Source of the DNA: Bacteroidota bacterium
GTDB lineage: Bacteria; Bacteroidota; Bacteroidia; Flavobacteriales; Weeksellaceae
Length of the DNA stretch: 36,815 nt
NCBI GenBank assembly: GCA_018266955.1
Contig: JAFDZI010000044.1
Location: 29,868-66,682 of the forward strand
Direction: 5' to 3'
Shown here: one piece after another, positions 28,996 to 36,704 of the stretch
Layout: each line of letters starts with the position of its first letter
Numbering within the stretch: the stretch's first letter is position 1
The notes under the pieces: generated by a model
The model's database searches: none
What the model saw: only the letters and a program-made list of their open reading frames with translations
Told to the model about the DNA's origin: nothing
Position numbers and translations under genes: made by a program

Positions 28996-29025
28996 TTGTC
29001 GGACTAGCAATATTTCTTACTTTTG
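28996..29025 (+). promoter_or_regulatory. Promoter of the small lipoprotein gene
   Basis: TTG (28996-28998), a 19-nt spacer and TACTTTTG (29018-29025) fit the Bacteroidota consensus well. Transcription would start near 29031, giving a leader of about 77 nt. Confidence 0.85.
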
Positions 29026-29107
29026 GAAAATTAAAAAATTGGAAATCATTCATTTGAATTGAACCCAATTGTACTATTGTATATTTTTTAAATAATTATC
29101 AATCAAT

Positions 29108-29359
29108 ATGAAAAAACTTATTTTTGGAATAGCCATTTTAGGACTGGCTGTTGCGTGTAAAAAAGTACCTGCGGGTGGAAATCATAGCGTAATCAAAAGA
29201 GATGCAAGTGTAGAGCACTACAGCGATGACGAACAAGAAGCAAAACCTGAAGTTGCAGAACCCGTTCCAGCAGCTGAAGCAGCACCAGCAACCAACACAG
29301 AAGCGGCAAGCCCAGCAAAAGAAGAAGCTCCAAAAGCAGATTCTGTTCAAGCCAAATAA
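29108..29359 (+). CDS. Small Ala/Glu/Pro-rich lipoprotein
   Basis: This is an 83-residue lipoprotein of unknown function. The signal peptide ends in LAVAC with lipidated C17, followed by KK. The mature part is low complexity, rich in A, E, P and K (PVPAAEAAPATNTEAASPAKEEAPK), and likely disordered. It has its own promoter and terminator. No enzymatic domain is seen. Such short lipoproteins may be envelope spacers, but no function can be assigned from sequence. Confidence 0.85.
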   Translation: MKKLIFGIAILGLAVACKKVPAGGNHSVIKRDASVEHYSDDEQEAKPEVAEPVPAAEAAPATNTEAASPAKEEAPKADSVQAK

Positions 29360-29409
29360 TTTCTTTTTTATTTTTTAAAACGAAATTCTTTCGATGATGA
29401 ACTCACAAT

Positions 29410-29444
29410 ATAAGGCCTTGCGTAAGTGAGGCTTATTTTTTTTT
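29410..29444 (+). terminator. Terminator of the small lipoprotein gene
   Basis: ATAAGGCCT (29410-29418) pairs with AGGCTTAT (29429-29436) with one bulged G, followed by a long T run. Confidence 0.75.
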
Positions 29445-29477
29445 GATTAATTTAAAATTTAATAAACACTTCAATCA

Positions 29478-30857
29478 ATGCAAACTACATTACAATACAT
29501 ACAAGACAACAAAGCAAGATTTGTTGACGAATTATTCGAACTTTTAAGAATACCCTCTATTTCCGCAGATCCTGCGTATAAAAACGAGGTTCTTCGTTGT
29601 GCCGATTGGGTGGCCAATTCTTTGCAAAAAGCCGGTGCCGACCATGTGGAAGTGTGCCAAACCAAAGGCTATCCCATCGTTTATGGAGATAAATTCATCA
29701 GTCCAGAATTGCCCACCGTTTTGGTTTACGGACACTATGATGTACAACCCGCCGACCCATTGGAATTGTGGACAAAACCTCCTTTCGAGCCGTATATAGA
29801 AAAAACAGCGCTCCATCCCGAAGGTGCCATTTTTGCACGAGGCTCCGCCGATGATAAAGGACAATTCTTTATGCACCTAAAAGCCTTCGAAGCCATGATG
29901 GCAACACAAACCTTACCTTGTAATGTTAAATTTATTTTGGAAGGTGAAGAAGAAGTAGGGTCCGAAAGTTTGGGCGATTTTGTACACGAAAACCAAGAAA
30001 AACTCGCTTGCGACTGTATCTTAATTTCCGATACCCACATCTATTCCAACGAGCAACCAACCGTAACCACTGGACTCCGTGGACTAAGCTATGTAGAAGT
30101 GGAGGTGGAAGGACCCAACAGAGATTTGCATTCCGGGCTTTATGGCGGTGCCGTTCCCAATCCCATCCATGTTTTGAGCCGAATGATTGCCCAATTGATA
30201 GACGAAGACGGAAGAATAACCATCGATGGTTTTTACGACAATGTACAAGTGGTTTCCGATGAAGAAAGAGCCGAAATGAACAAGCTAAAAGACAATCCAG
30301 AGGAATATAAAAAATCCATCGGTCTTAGTGGCGTAGAAGGAGAAAAAGGCTACACCACCTTGGAAAGAACTTCCATAAGACCTACCTTGGACTGCAACGG
30401 AATGTGGGGCGGTTACACTGGCGAAGGAGCCAAAACCGTTATCCCATCAAAAGCTTTTGCCAAAATATCCATGCGATTGGTGCCTTACCAAACACCGGAA
30501 GAAATTACTGAAAAATTTACCCAATATTTTAAGAAAATTGCACCAGACAATGTTAAAGTAAAGGTTACGCCACACCATGGAGGGATGCCTTATGTATTGC
30601 CGAGCGACACCAAAGAGTTTTTGGCAGCCAAAAAAGCAATGGAATCCGCTTTTGGAAAAGAAGTCTTGCCGTACCGAGGTGGGGGAAGTATCCCTATTAC
30701 TGCTATGTTCGAGCAAGTGTTGGGTGCCAAGTCTGTACTTATGGGCTTTGGGCTGGATTCCGATGCTATCCATTCTCCTAACGAGCATTATGGTTTATTC
30801 AATTTTTATAAAGGTATAGAATCCATTCCTTTGTTTTTTGAAAATTATACGAAATAG
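29478..30857 (+). CDS. M20-family dipeptidase (CNDP/DapE-like)
   Basis: This is a two-zinc dipeptidase of family M20 (carnosinase/CNDP group). The 459-residue product has H86 and D88 in VYGHYDVQPADP, the bridging aspartate in RGSADDKGQ (D125/D126), the catalytic and metal glutamates in LEGEEEVGSE (E158/E159), D185 (ILISDTH), and the C-terminal histidine in DAIHSPNEHYG. The dimerisation insert with RDLHSGLYGGAVPNP is present. The last 85 nt of the gene (30773-30857) are repeated at 31770-31854 after the mazEF cassette with one synonymous change (AAC/AAT). The gene is therefore intact but its 3' end is duplicated, which marks an integration or recombination boundary. Confidence 0.95.
   Translation: MQTTLQYIQDNKARFVDELFELLRIPSISADPAYKNEVLRCADWVANSLQKAGADHVEVCQTKGYPIVYGDKFISPELPTVLVYGHYDVQPADPLELWTKPPFEPYIEKTALHPEGAIFARGSADDKGQFFMHLKAFEAMMATQTLPCNVKFILEGEEEVGSESLGDFVHENQEKLACDCILISDTHIYSNEQPTVTTGLRGLSYVEVEVEGPNRDLHSGLYGGAVPNPIHVLSRMIAQLIDEDGRITIDGFYDNVQVVSDEERAEMNKLKDNPEEYKKSIGLSGVEGEKGYTTLERTSIRPTLDCNGMWGGYTGEGAKTVIPSKAFAKISMRLVPYQTPEEITEKFTQYFKKIAPDNVKVKVTPHHGGMPYVLPSDTKEFLAAKKAMESAFGKEVLPYRGGGSIPITAMFEQVLGAKSVLMGFGLDSDAIHSPNEHYGLFNFYKGIESIPLFFENYTK
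30773..30857. repeat. 85-bp direct repeat, left copy (3' end of M20 gene)
   Basis: The last 85 bp of the M20 peptidase gene, including its stop codon, are repeated at 31770-31854 with a single mismatch (C at 30782, T at 31779). The match stops exactly at the stop codon on the right. Confidence 0.98.
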
Positions 30858-31116
30858 GGATAGCGAAGTTTTTTAATTAAATTAATATCCAATCTATAGT
30901 TTCTTTTCTCCCGCTGGCACAAACGACATGCTTGTGCCAAACATTACATTCGGACAGTTCGTGCCAACGAGAGGGAAGTATTGAAAAATTATCAATATTT
31001 AAAAATTGTTAAGTGGTAACTCCAAAAGAGATGCATAAAATAATATTAAATTAACTTTGAATAAGTTGTAATTCTAATAAAAAAGTAATTACTTTGTATT
31101 TACAAATTAGATTTTT
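30858..31116. other. Left part of the mazEF insert, non-coding with inverted repeats
   Basis: No gene was found. At 30908-30973 lies an imperfect inverted repeat: CTCCCGCTGGCACAAAC (30908-30924) against GTTCGTGCCAACGAGAG (30957-30973), 14 of 17 positions. A perfect inner pair TGGCACAA / TTGTGCCA lies at 30915-30922 and 30932-30939. It is more GC-rich than its surroundings and resembles REP- or MITE-like intergenic units. The remainder is AT-rich and should hold the mazEF promoter; no full consensus match was identified. Confidence 0.6.
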
Positions 31117-31362
31117 ATGGAAGTTCAAGTAATCAATATCGGAAACTCAAAAGGGATTAGATTAAAAAAATCAATTTTAGAGCAGTATCATATTACGGAT
31201 ACACTTGAATTAATTTTGGAAAAAGGAAGAATTGTTTTAATACCAAAGTCTTTACCCCGAAAAGATTGGGGAAATTCATTCCAACAAATGCACGAAAACG
31301 GAGATGACCACTTGTTGTTGGACGATATTTTCGAAGACGAAACTTTTGAAGAATGGAAATAA
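31117..31362 (+). CDS. mazE: MazE-like AbrB/SpoVT antitoxin
   Basis: This is the antitoxin of a type II toxin-antitoxin pair, a DNA-binding protein that neutralises MazF and represses the operon. The 81-residue product has an N-terminal swapped-hairpin AbrB/MazE domain (VQVINIGNSKGIRLKKSILEQYHITDTLELILEKGRIVLIP). An acidic C-terminal tail (DDHLLLDDIFEDETFEEW) of the type that wraps the toxin follows. Its stop overlaps the toxin start by 10 nt. The pair lies inside the 912-nt segment bounded by the 85-bp repeats of the M20 peptidase tail, so it is probably acquired. Confidence 0.9.
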   Translation: MEVQVINIGNSKGIRLKKSILEQYHITDTLELILEKGRIVLIPKSLPRKDWGNSFQQMHENGDDHLLLDDIFEDETFEEWK

Positions 31363-31676
31363 AACAATACGAATTGGTCTTGGTAAATCTAAATCCTACC
31401 ATAGGTAGTGAGATGAAAAAAACTCGCCCTTGTGTTGTTATTTCCCCAAATGAAATGAACAAATATCTGCAAACCATTGTTGTTGCACCGCTGACAAGTA
31501 GCTCTAAGCCTTATCCAACAAGAATTGAATTAAAACAAACGAAAACCAAAGGCTGGATAGTTTTGGATCAAATAAGAACAGTGGACAGAGTAAGAATTGT
31601 GAAAAAATTAGGCAATCTGACAATTACAGAAATTGAAACAGTAAAATCTGTGATAATGGAAACCTATGTGGAATAA
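31353..31676 (+). CDS. mazF: MazF/PemK-family mRNA interferase toxin
   Basis: This is a ribosome-independent endoribonuclease toxin. The 107-residue product has the PemK/MazF fold pattern: N-terminal YELVLVNLNPTIGSEMKKTRPCVVIS with the catalytic-type arginine R25, then TIVVAPLTSS with T48, and GWIVLDQIRTVDRVRI. It overlaps mazE by 10 nt, the usual arrangement of antitoxin first. Cleavage specificity cannot be read from sequence. It is enclosed by the M20-tail repeats. Confidence 0.93.
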   Translation: MEIKQYELVLVNLNPTIGSEMKKTRPCVVISPNEMNKYLQTIVVAPLTSSSKPYPTRIELKQTKTKGWIVLDQIRTVDRVRIVKKLGNLTITEIETVKSVIMETYVE

Positions 31677-31769
31677 ATTCGCTTAATTACAAGTCAAAAG
31701 GCTAGTGAGTGGGATGTACGACTCATGTTTTACAGTATACATAAGTACAAAATATAGGTAAGAATTAAT
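31677..31769. other. Right part of the mazEF insert
   Basis: This is a short AT-rich non-coding stretch between the mazF stop and the second copy of the 85-bp repeat. No terminator or promoter is evident. Confidence 0.5.
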
Positions 31770-31854
31770 TTCTCCTAATGAGCATTATGGTTTATTCAAT
31801 TTTTATAAAGGTATAGAATCCATTCCTTTGTTTTTTGAAAATTATACGAAATAG
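31770..31854. repeat. 85-bp direct repeat, right copy (displaced M20 tail)
   Basis: This is a copy of the last 85 bp of the M20 peptidase gene, ending in the same stop codon, with no coding context of its own. It is followed after 43 nt by the Fic gene. The single difference from 30773-30857 is synonymous in the peptidase frame. Confidence 0.98.
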
Positions 31855-31897
31855 ACAAGAGTATTAATAAGTTCACAATAGAAAACGATTTTGCAAA

Positions 31898-32683
31898 ATG
31901 AAAGAACAGTTACAAATAATTCCTACGAACTTGATTGAAGCCTATTTGAAAGAATTTCCAAAAACTTTACAAGCAAATTTTAACGCTTTGAAAGACGCTG
32001 AAATTTCAACTGATTCTTTTAGTTTTTACACTTCGGTTTCGTCTGTTTTTAGCAGTAAAATAGAAGGCGAGGATGTTGATTTGGATAGCTATATCAAACA
32101 TAAAAAATTCGGTATAGAGTTCTTGCCGGATTATACAAAAAAAACTGACGACTTATACAATGCCTATACTTTTGCAAAAAATAATGTACTCAATCAAAAT
32201 AACATTTCCGAAGCACATAAGTTATTGAGCAAACATATTGTAGCAAAAAATTGGCAAGGAAAATACCGTACACACAATATGTATGTTTCTACATCTGACG
32301 GACGAATTGAATATGTTGCAGCTTCGCCTTATGAAGTGGAAACAGAAATGATGAAATTTTATTACGATGTAGCTATTTTGATAAAAGCTAATTTAGACAT
32401 TGAAGAAGTTTTATATTTTGCTTCGCTAATACATTTGATTTTTGTGAAAATACATCCTTGGAATGATGGAAATGGTAGAACAGCGAGATTACTTGAAAAA
32501 TGGTTTTTGGCTCAAAAATTAGGAGAAAAAGCATGGTTTATTCAAAGTGAAAAGATGTATTATAAACAACATAATACCTATTATAAAAACATTCGCTTGT
32601 TAGGTTTAGAATATACGGAATTGGATTATTCACAAGCATTATCATTTTTGCTAATGTTACCCACTTCATTAGGAGATTGCTAA
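31898..32683 (+). CDS. Fic-domain protein (probable AMP-transferase, class II)
   Basis: Fic proteins transfer AMP or other nucleotide moieties to target proteins. The 261-residue product has the catalytic motif HPWNDGNGRTAR (H186 to R197), matching HPFxxGNGRxxR with tryptophan for phenylalanine. Near the N-terminus SSKIEG (52-57) fits the inhibitory motif (S/T)xxxE(G/N), with E56 able to block ATP binding; this makes it a class II, self-inhibited Fic protein. The length and the YVAASPYEVETEMMKFYYD segment fit the stand-alone Fic/DOC group. It lies directly downstream of the right copy of the M20-tail repeat, in the same accessory segment as mazEF. The target is unknown. Confidence 0.9.
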   Translation: MKEQLQIIPTNLIEAYLKEFPKTLQANFNALKDAEISTDSFSFYTSVSSVFSSKIEGEDVDLDSYIKHKKFGIEFLPDYTKKTDDLYNAYTFAKNNVLNQNNISEAHKLLSKHIVAKNWQGKYRTHNMYVSTSDGRIEYVAASPYEVETEMMKFYYDVAILIKANLDIEEVLYFASLIHLIFVKIHPWNDGNGRTARLLEKWFLAQKLGEKAWFIQSEKMYYKQHNTYYKNIRLLGLEYTELDYSQALSFLLMLPTSLGDC

Positions 32684-32779
32684 TAACCATTTTTTTTGAA
32701 AATAATTAAAAACATAGATTCCATTTATATATAAAAAATAGAGATAAAATCCCATAAAGAAAGGCGATTGTAAATGATA

Positions 32780-32827
32780 TTTGAAACCAATAACAGTGTA
32801 GATACCGTAAAATTTATCAAAAAATAA
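32780..32827 (+). pseudogene. Remnant of a type IX-secreted protein gene (3' end only)
   Basis: Codons 32783-32827 read ETNNSVDTVKFIKK-stop, matching the C-terminus ETNKTVDTVKFIKK of the intact gene at 32992-34035. The similarity continues through the downstream AAAAGC...GCTTTT terminator (32849-32881). Upstream of about 32780 the similarity ends. This is a third member of the local cassette family, truncated at the right boundary of the accessory segment that carries Fic. Confidence 0.88.
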
Positions 32828-32848
32828 TATTATTTAAAATACTAATTT

Positions 32849-32881
32849 AAAAGCAGCTTCTTTTGATGTTGCTTTTTTTTT
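32849..32881 (+). terminator. Terminator of the remnant gene
   Basis: AAAAGCAGC (32849-32857) pairs with GTTGCTTTT (32868-32876) with one G-U, followed by T's. It resembles the terminator of the next gene at 34058-34086. Confidence 0.75.
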
Positions 32882-32960
32882 GAAGTTAGATGAAAATCGT
32901 ATATTAAATGAAAATATTTTAAAAAAAATAATAAAAGTTTTTATTTTTAGTAAATATTCT

Positions 32961-32968
32961 TATATTTG
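32961..32968 (+). promoter_or_regulatory. -7 element of the first type IX-secreted protein gene
   Basis: TATATTTG, 24 nt before the ATG, fits TAnnTTTG. The surrounding sequence (AAATATTCTTATATTTGCGC) is repeated upstream of the paralogue at 34179 with TTTG changed to TTTA. Confidence 0.65.
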
Positions 32969-32991
32969 CGCATTAATTAAATTTAACTATT

Positions 32992-34035
32992 ATGAAGAAA
33001 ATTTTATTCCTTTCAGCTTTTGCAATGTCTTCTTTGGGGTTTGCACAAGAGCAAGTGATTGTAAATGAAAATTTTAATGCGTTAACCAACGGAAATATCG
33101 CTACCGACCTTACGGGTGCAACAGCAGGTCAAAATGGGTGGTTTATTTTTGGTGGGACTGGTGCTTCGGTTGCTAATTTTCAAATTGTAAACATCGATGT
33201 ACCTCATGGTAAATCGGCACAGTTAACAACAGGAAATTCTTATTCGGCAACCAATAACCCCAATTCTCGATACTTATTCAAAGATATTTCTACTACTGTA
33301 GCTACTGCTGCCAATGATATCATTACAGGTCAATTGAATTTTTATACGGGGCCAGCTACAGGGAAAGGAAAATTACAAACGATAATTTATGATGATACTG
33401 GCAAACCTTATGTAGGTATTGCGTATGACTATGATACTAAAAAAATAGGCGGACTTGGTAGATTAACCAAATTATCCGATGCTACATCTGGGTTTTATAA
33501 TGTTGGTTTGGGTGCTCAAACTTTCCCTGCCAATACTTGGGTGACGGTTGCATTTTTATATAATAAAACATCAGGAGCTTTGAACTATGCTTATACTGAT
33601 GGTACTGCAGCTAATACATTTAGTGGTGGTTTTCCTACTGCACCTGCTGGTTATAGTTTAGAGCCTGGTTATGAGTCTTCCGAAATAGATTTTGTAAGTT
33701 CAACAGCTACGGGGAATACTGTTGCCAATGTATCAGCAGTAGATGATCTTGTTTTGAAATTTACAAATACCGCATTAATGGGGGTAAATGATGTTAATAC
33801 CGCTACCATCGGTAAAGAAGTAGTTTCTGTTTATCCTAACCCAACCACCGATGTATTGAACATAAAAACCAAAGACAAAATAAATGCATTAGCTGTTTTT
33901 GACTTGTCTGGTAAGAAAATGGAAGTACAATTGGAGGGTACTGCAGTAAATGTTAAACACTTAGAAGCAGGTGCTTATATTATCACCATAGAAACCAATA
34001 AAACAGTAGATACAGTAAAATTCATTAAAAAGTAA
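32992..34035 (+). CDS. Type IX-secreted protein with Por sorting domain, paralogue 1
   Basis: This is a secreted or surface-attached protein exported by the type IX secretion system. The 347-residue product has a Sec signal peptide (MKKILFLSAFAMSSLGFA, cleavage before Q) and ends in a type A Por sorting domain (about 277-347: SVYPNPTTDVLNIKTK, LEAGAYIITIETN, TVKFIKK). The middle (20-265) is rich in T, G, N and A and looks like a beta-sandwich passenger, perhaps lectin-like. No catalytic motif is recognised. The start region and C-terminus are near-identical at the DNA level to the next gene, indicating tandem duplication. Confidence 0.85.
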   Translation: MKKILFLSAFAMSSLGFAQEQVIVNENFNALTNGNIATDLTGATAGQNGWFIFGGTGASVANFQIVNIDVPHGKSAQLTTGNSYSATNNPNSRYLFKDISTTVATAANDIITGQLNFYTGPATGKGKLQTIIYDDTGKPYVGIAYDYDTKKIGGLGRLTKLSDATSGFYNVGLGAQTFPANTWVTVAFLYNKTSGALNYAYTDGTAANTFSGGFPTAPAGYSLEPGYESSEIDFVSSTATGNTVANVSAVDDLVLKFTNTALMGVNDVNTATIGKEVVSVYPNPTTDVLNIKTKDKINALAVFDLSGKKMEVQLEGTAVNVKHLEAGAYIITIETNKTVDTVKFIKK

Positions 34036-34057
34036 TTTTATTTAAAAAACTAAATTT

Positions 34058-34090
34058 AAAAGCGGCTTCATTTAGAAGTCGCTTTTATAT
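34058..34090 (+). terminator. Terminator of paralogue 1
   Basis: AAAAGCGGCTTC (34058-34069) pairs with GAAGTCGCTTTT (34075-34086), one G-U in 12 pairs. Confidence 0.8.
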
Positions 34091-34178
34091 TTTTTAAAAA
34101 AAATGAAAATTGTTTGATATAGAAAAATATATTTAATAAATATTCTTATATTTACGCATTAATAAATATTTAAATATT

Positions 34179-35141
34179 ATGAAGAAAATTTTATTCCTTT
34201 CAGCAACAATTTGTACTGCTGCATTTACTCATGCACAAGTATTACAAAGTGACAATTTTAACTCTTACAATGTAGCCACTATTATAGGACAAGGTTCACC
34301 AGCGTATCAAAAGCTTAATGGAGCCAATACAGATTATATGGTAGTAAATTCTGGAAATGCAAGCAAAGGTTTTGCGATAACAGGTGCAGCCACAGCAGGA
34401 ACCAGTACTTCAAGATACGCTTGGAAAGATGGTTTGGATACGGCTTGGGCGGGTAGAACGGTAGGAAATAATATTATACAAATAGAATTTGATTTCTTTA
34501 CAGGACCTACTTCTACTAGTAATAATGGTGGAGGAATGGAAATGATTGATGAATTTGAAAATTATTTAGGTGGTTTTACCATGAACCAAAGTACAAAAAC
34601 TTTGTATGGTATTTATACTCCCAATGGAGATACTGATCCTACTTTAGTTAATCTAGGAACAACCCCCATTGTTCTGCCTGCAAATACTTGGGTAAGATTA
34701 GGTTGGGCATACAATTCTGTAACTGGTGTAATTACATTAAAAGGTCCAGGGTTTAATGGTACTGTAACAGGCAATGTAGGAGATCCCTTAGAGTTGGATT
34801 ATGCAGTACAAAATTTAGAATCAACCAATACAGCAAATTCTGTAAGTACTTTTGATAATGTAATGGTTAAAGCAGTAGCTGTAGAAAACTTACTTAATAC
34901 GAGTGAAATACAAAATAAAGAAATAGGATTTTCTATTTATCCTAACCCAACCACCGATTTTATCAATATTAAAATGAAGTCCAAATATAGTGATGTGTAC
35001 ATCTACGATGCGGCTGGCTTTAGAATTGATGCGGTAATGGTGAATGGTAAAATAGATGTTAGAAAACTTGTACCAGGAATGTACATGTTGGGTGTAAAAA
35101 CAGAAAGTGGATTAGTTACACATAAATTCATCAAAAAATAA
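34179..35141 (+). CDS. Type IX-secreted protein with Por sorting domain, paralogue 2
   Basis: This 320-residue product has the same layout as its neighbour: a signal peptide (MKKILFLSATICTAAFTHA, cleavage before Q), a beta-rich passenger (about 22-240), and a type A Por sorting domain (about 249-320: SIYPNPTTDFINIKMK, LVPGMYMLGVKTES, KFIKK). The first 26 nt of the gene and the codons for YPNPTTD are identical in DNA to paralogue 1, whereas the passenger is strongly diverged. The upstream -7 region is a copy with TTTA instead of TTTG (34147-34154), so expression may be weaker. The passenger's function is not recognisable. Confidence 0.85.
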   Translation: MKKILFLSATICTAAFTHAQVLQSDNFNSYNVATIIGQGSPAYQKLNGANTDYMVVNSGNASKGFAITGAATAGTSTSRYAWKDGLDTAWAGRTVGNNIIQIEFDFFTGPTSTSNNGGGMEMIDEFENYLGGFTMNQSTKTLYGIYTPNGDTDPTLVNLGTTPIVLPANTWVRLGWAYNSVTGVITLKGPGFNGTVTGNVGDPLELDYAVQNLESTNTANSVSTFDNVMVKAVAVENLLNTSEIQNKEIGFSIYPNPTTDFINIKMKSKYSDVYIYDAAGFRIDAVMVNGKIDVRKLVPGMYMLGVKTESGLVTHKFIKK

Positions 35142-35167
35142 AACTCAATTTTAATTGTTCTATACTA

Positions 35168-35197
35168 AACCGTTTCTTTCTGAGACGGTTTTTTTAT
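35168..35197 (+). terminator. Terminator of paralogue 2
   Basis: AACCGTTTC (35168-35176) pairs with GAGACGGTT (35182-35190), one wobble, followed by T7. It is unrelated to the terminators of the other two cassette members. Confidence 0.8.
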
Positions 35198-35246
35198 TTT
35201 AAACTTTTTTGGGTTGCCCCATCGAGTGTATCTCGCAGATTTGGGT

Positions 35247-35254
35247 TAAATTTG
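35247..35254 (+). promoter_or_regulatory. hemN promoter -7 element
   Basis: TAAATTTG, 25 nt before the hemN ATG, fits TAnnTTTG. No TTG is seen at the usual -33 distance. Confidence 0.6.
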
Positions 35255-35279
35255 CATCTGTTAATATTAATCCTCAATT

Positions 35280-36653
35280 ATGAGCTCACTTATCGATAAA
35301 TACAATATCCCAGGTCCCAGATATACTTCCTATCCCACAGTACCCTATTGGGAATCCGAAAACTTTACCGTAGAAAAATGGACAAGTTCCGTGGTGCAAT
35401 CTTTTAAGGAAAGCAACCAATCCGAGGGGATATCCTTGTACATCCACCTCCCATTTTGTGAAGTTTTGTGTACCTTTTGTGCCTGCCACAAGAGAATTAC
35501 CAAACAACATTCGGTAGAAAACCCTTACATTGCCCATGTTTTGGAAGAATGGAACTTGTACCTACAACTTTTTCAGAAAGAAGGAATAAGCGAAAAACCA
35601 AGAATTAAAGAATTGCATTTAGGAGGAGGTACGCCTACTTTTTTTTCGCCACAAAATTTAAGACTTCTTTTGGAAGGTATTTTCGAGAAAGCAGAAATAG
35701 CCGAAAATCACGAGTTTTCGTTTGAAGGTCATCCCAACAATACCACCAAAGAACATTTGCAAACGCTCTACGATTTAGGTTTCAGAAGATGCAGTTTTGG
35801 TGTGCAAGATTATGATCCCATGGTGCAAAAAGCCATCAATAGAATACAGCCTTTCGAGAATGTAAAAAATGTAACCGAATGGGCCAGAGAAATAGGCTAT
35901 ACCAGTATTTCTCACGATATTATTTTCGGATTGCCTTTCCAACATTGGGACGCCATGGAGCATACCATCCGAAAAACTTTGGAACTAAGACCCGACCGAT
36001 TGGCATTTTATTCCTATGCGCATGTGCCTTGGGTAAAAGGCGTAGGGCAAAGAGGGTTTAAGGAAAGCGATTTGCCAAGTGGTGAAGAGAAAAGAAAACT
36101 CTATGAAGATGGCAAGAAACTGTTGGAAGAGTTGGGCTATATAGAAGTAGGTATGGATCATTTCGCTTTTGAACACGACGATTTGTACCAATCCATGAAG
36201 AATGGAAAAATCCACAGAAATTTCATGGGTTATACCTCCAGCAAAACGCAACTGATGATTGGCTTGGGAATGTCTGCCATTTCCGATTCTTGGTATGCTT
36301 TCGGACAAAATGTAAAAACGGTAGAAGAATACCAAAACCTAGTGGCAGAAGGAAAAATCCCAGTCTTCAATGGGCATATCCTGAACCAAGAAGATTTAAT
36401 TATTCGCCAACATATTCTCAACATCATGTGCCGACTAGAAACTTCTTGGGATGAAACCAATTATTTACCAGAAATGGCACAAGCAATGCAGAGTTTGCAA
36501 GAAATGCAAAGCGATGGTTTGGTAGAATTGGGTGATAATTATTTGAAAATTACCGAAAAAGGAAGAGCCTTTACCCGAAATGTAGCCATGACATTCGATT
36601 TGCGAATGCTGAGAAACAAACCCGAAACTAGGATTTTTTCCATGACGGTGTAA
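35280..36653 (+). CDS. hemN: Oxygen-independent coproporphyrinogen III oxidase
   Basis: This radical SAM enzyme converts coproporphyrinogen III to protoporphyrinogen IX in haem biosynthesis under low oxygen. The 457-residue product matches E. coli HemN in length. The N-terminal YNIPGPRYTSYPTVPYW is diagnostic for true HemN rather than HemW. The cluster motif CEVLCTFCAC has C60, C64, C67 and C69 (CxxxCxxC plus the extra cysteine). LHLGGGTPTFFSP, FEGHPNNTT, RCSFGVQDYDPMVQKAINRIQP and the C-terminal HemN domain (NIMCRLETSWDE) follow. It has its own promoter and terminator. Confidence 0.97.
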   Translation: MSSLIDKYNIPGPRYTSYPTVPYWESENFTVEKWTSSVVQSFKESNQSEGISLYIHLPFCEVLCTFCACHKRITKQHSVENPYIAHVLEEWNLYLQLFQKEGISEKPRIKELHLGGGTPTFFSPQNLRLLLEGIFEKAEIAENHEFSFEGHPNNTTKEHLQTLYDLGFRRCSFGVQDYDPMVQKAINRIQPFENVKNVTEWAREIGYTSISHDIIFGLPFQHWDAMEHTIRKTLELRPDRLAFYSYAHVPWVKGVGQRGFKESDLPSGEEKRKLYEDGKKLLEELGYIEVGMDHFAFEHDDLYQSMKNGKIHRNFMGYTSSKTQLMIGLGMSAISDSWYAFGQNVKTVEEYQNLVAEGKIPVFNGHILNQEDLIIRQHILNIMCRLETSWDETNYLPEMAQAMQSLQEMQSDGLVELGDNYLKITEKGRAFTRNVAMTFDLRMLRNKPETRIFSMTV

Positions 36654-36676
36654 GTGGTTTCTTCAATAGAATAAAG

Positions 36677-36704
36677 AAAGCAGTCCGATGAGGGCTGCTT
36701 TTTT
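36677..36704 (+). terminator. hemN terminator
   Basis: AAAGCAGTCC (36677-36686) pairs with GGGCTGCTTT (36692-36701) with one G-U, followed by T's. Confidence 0.85.

Noticed and set aside
30858..31769. mazEF segment as a transposon
   Set aside because: No transposase or integrase is encoded and the boundaries are a long host-gene repeat rather than short inverted termini plus target duplication.
32880..33068. 62-codon ORF upstream of and overlapping the first type IX-secreted gene
   Set aside because: It covers the promoter and signal-peptide region of the real gene in another frame; no domain.
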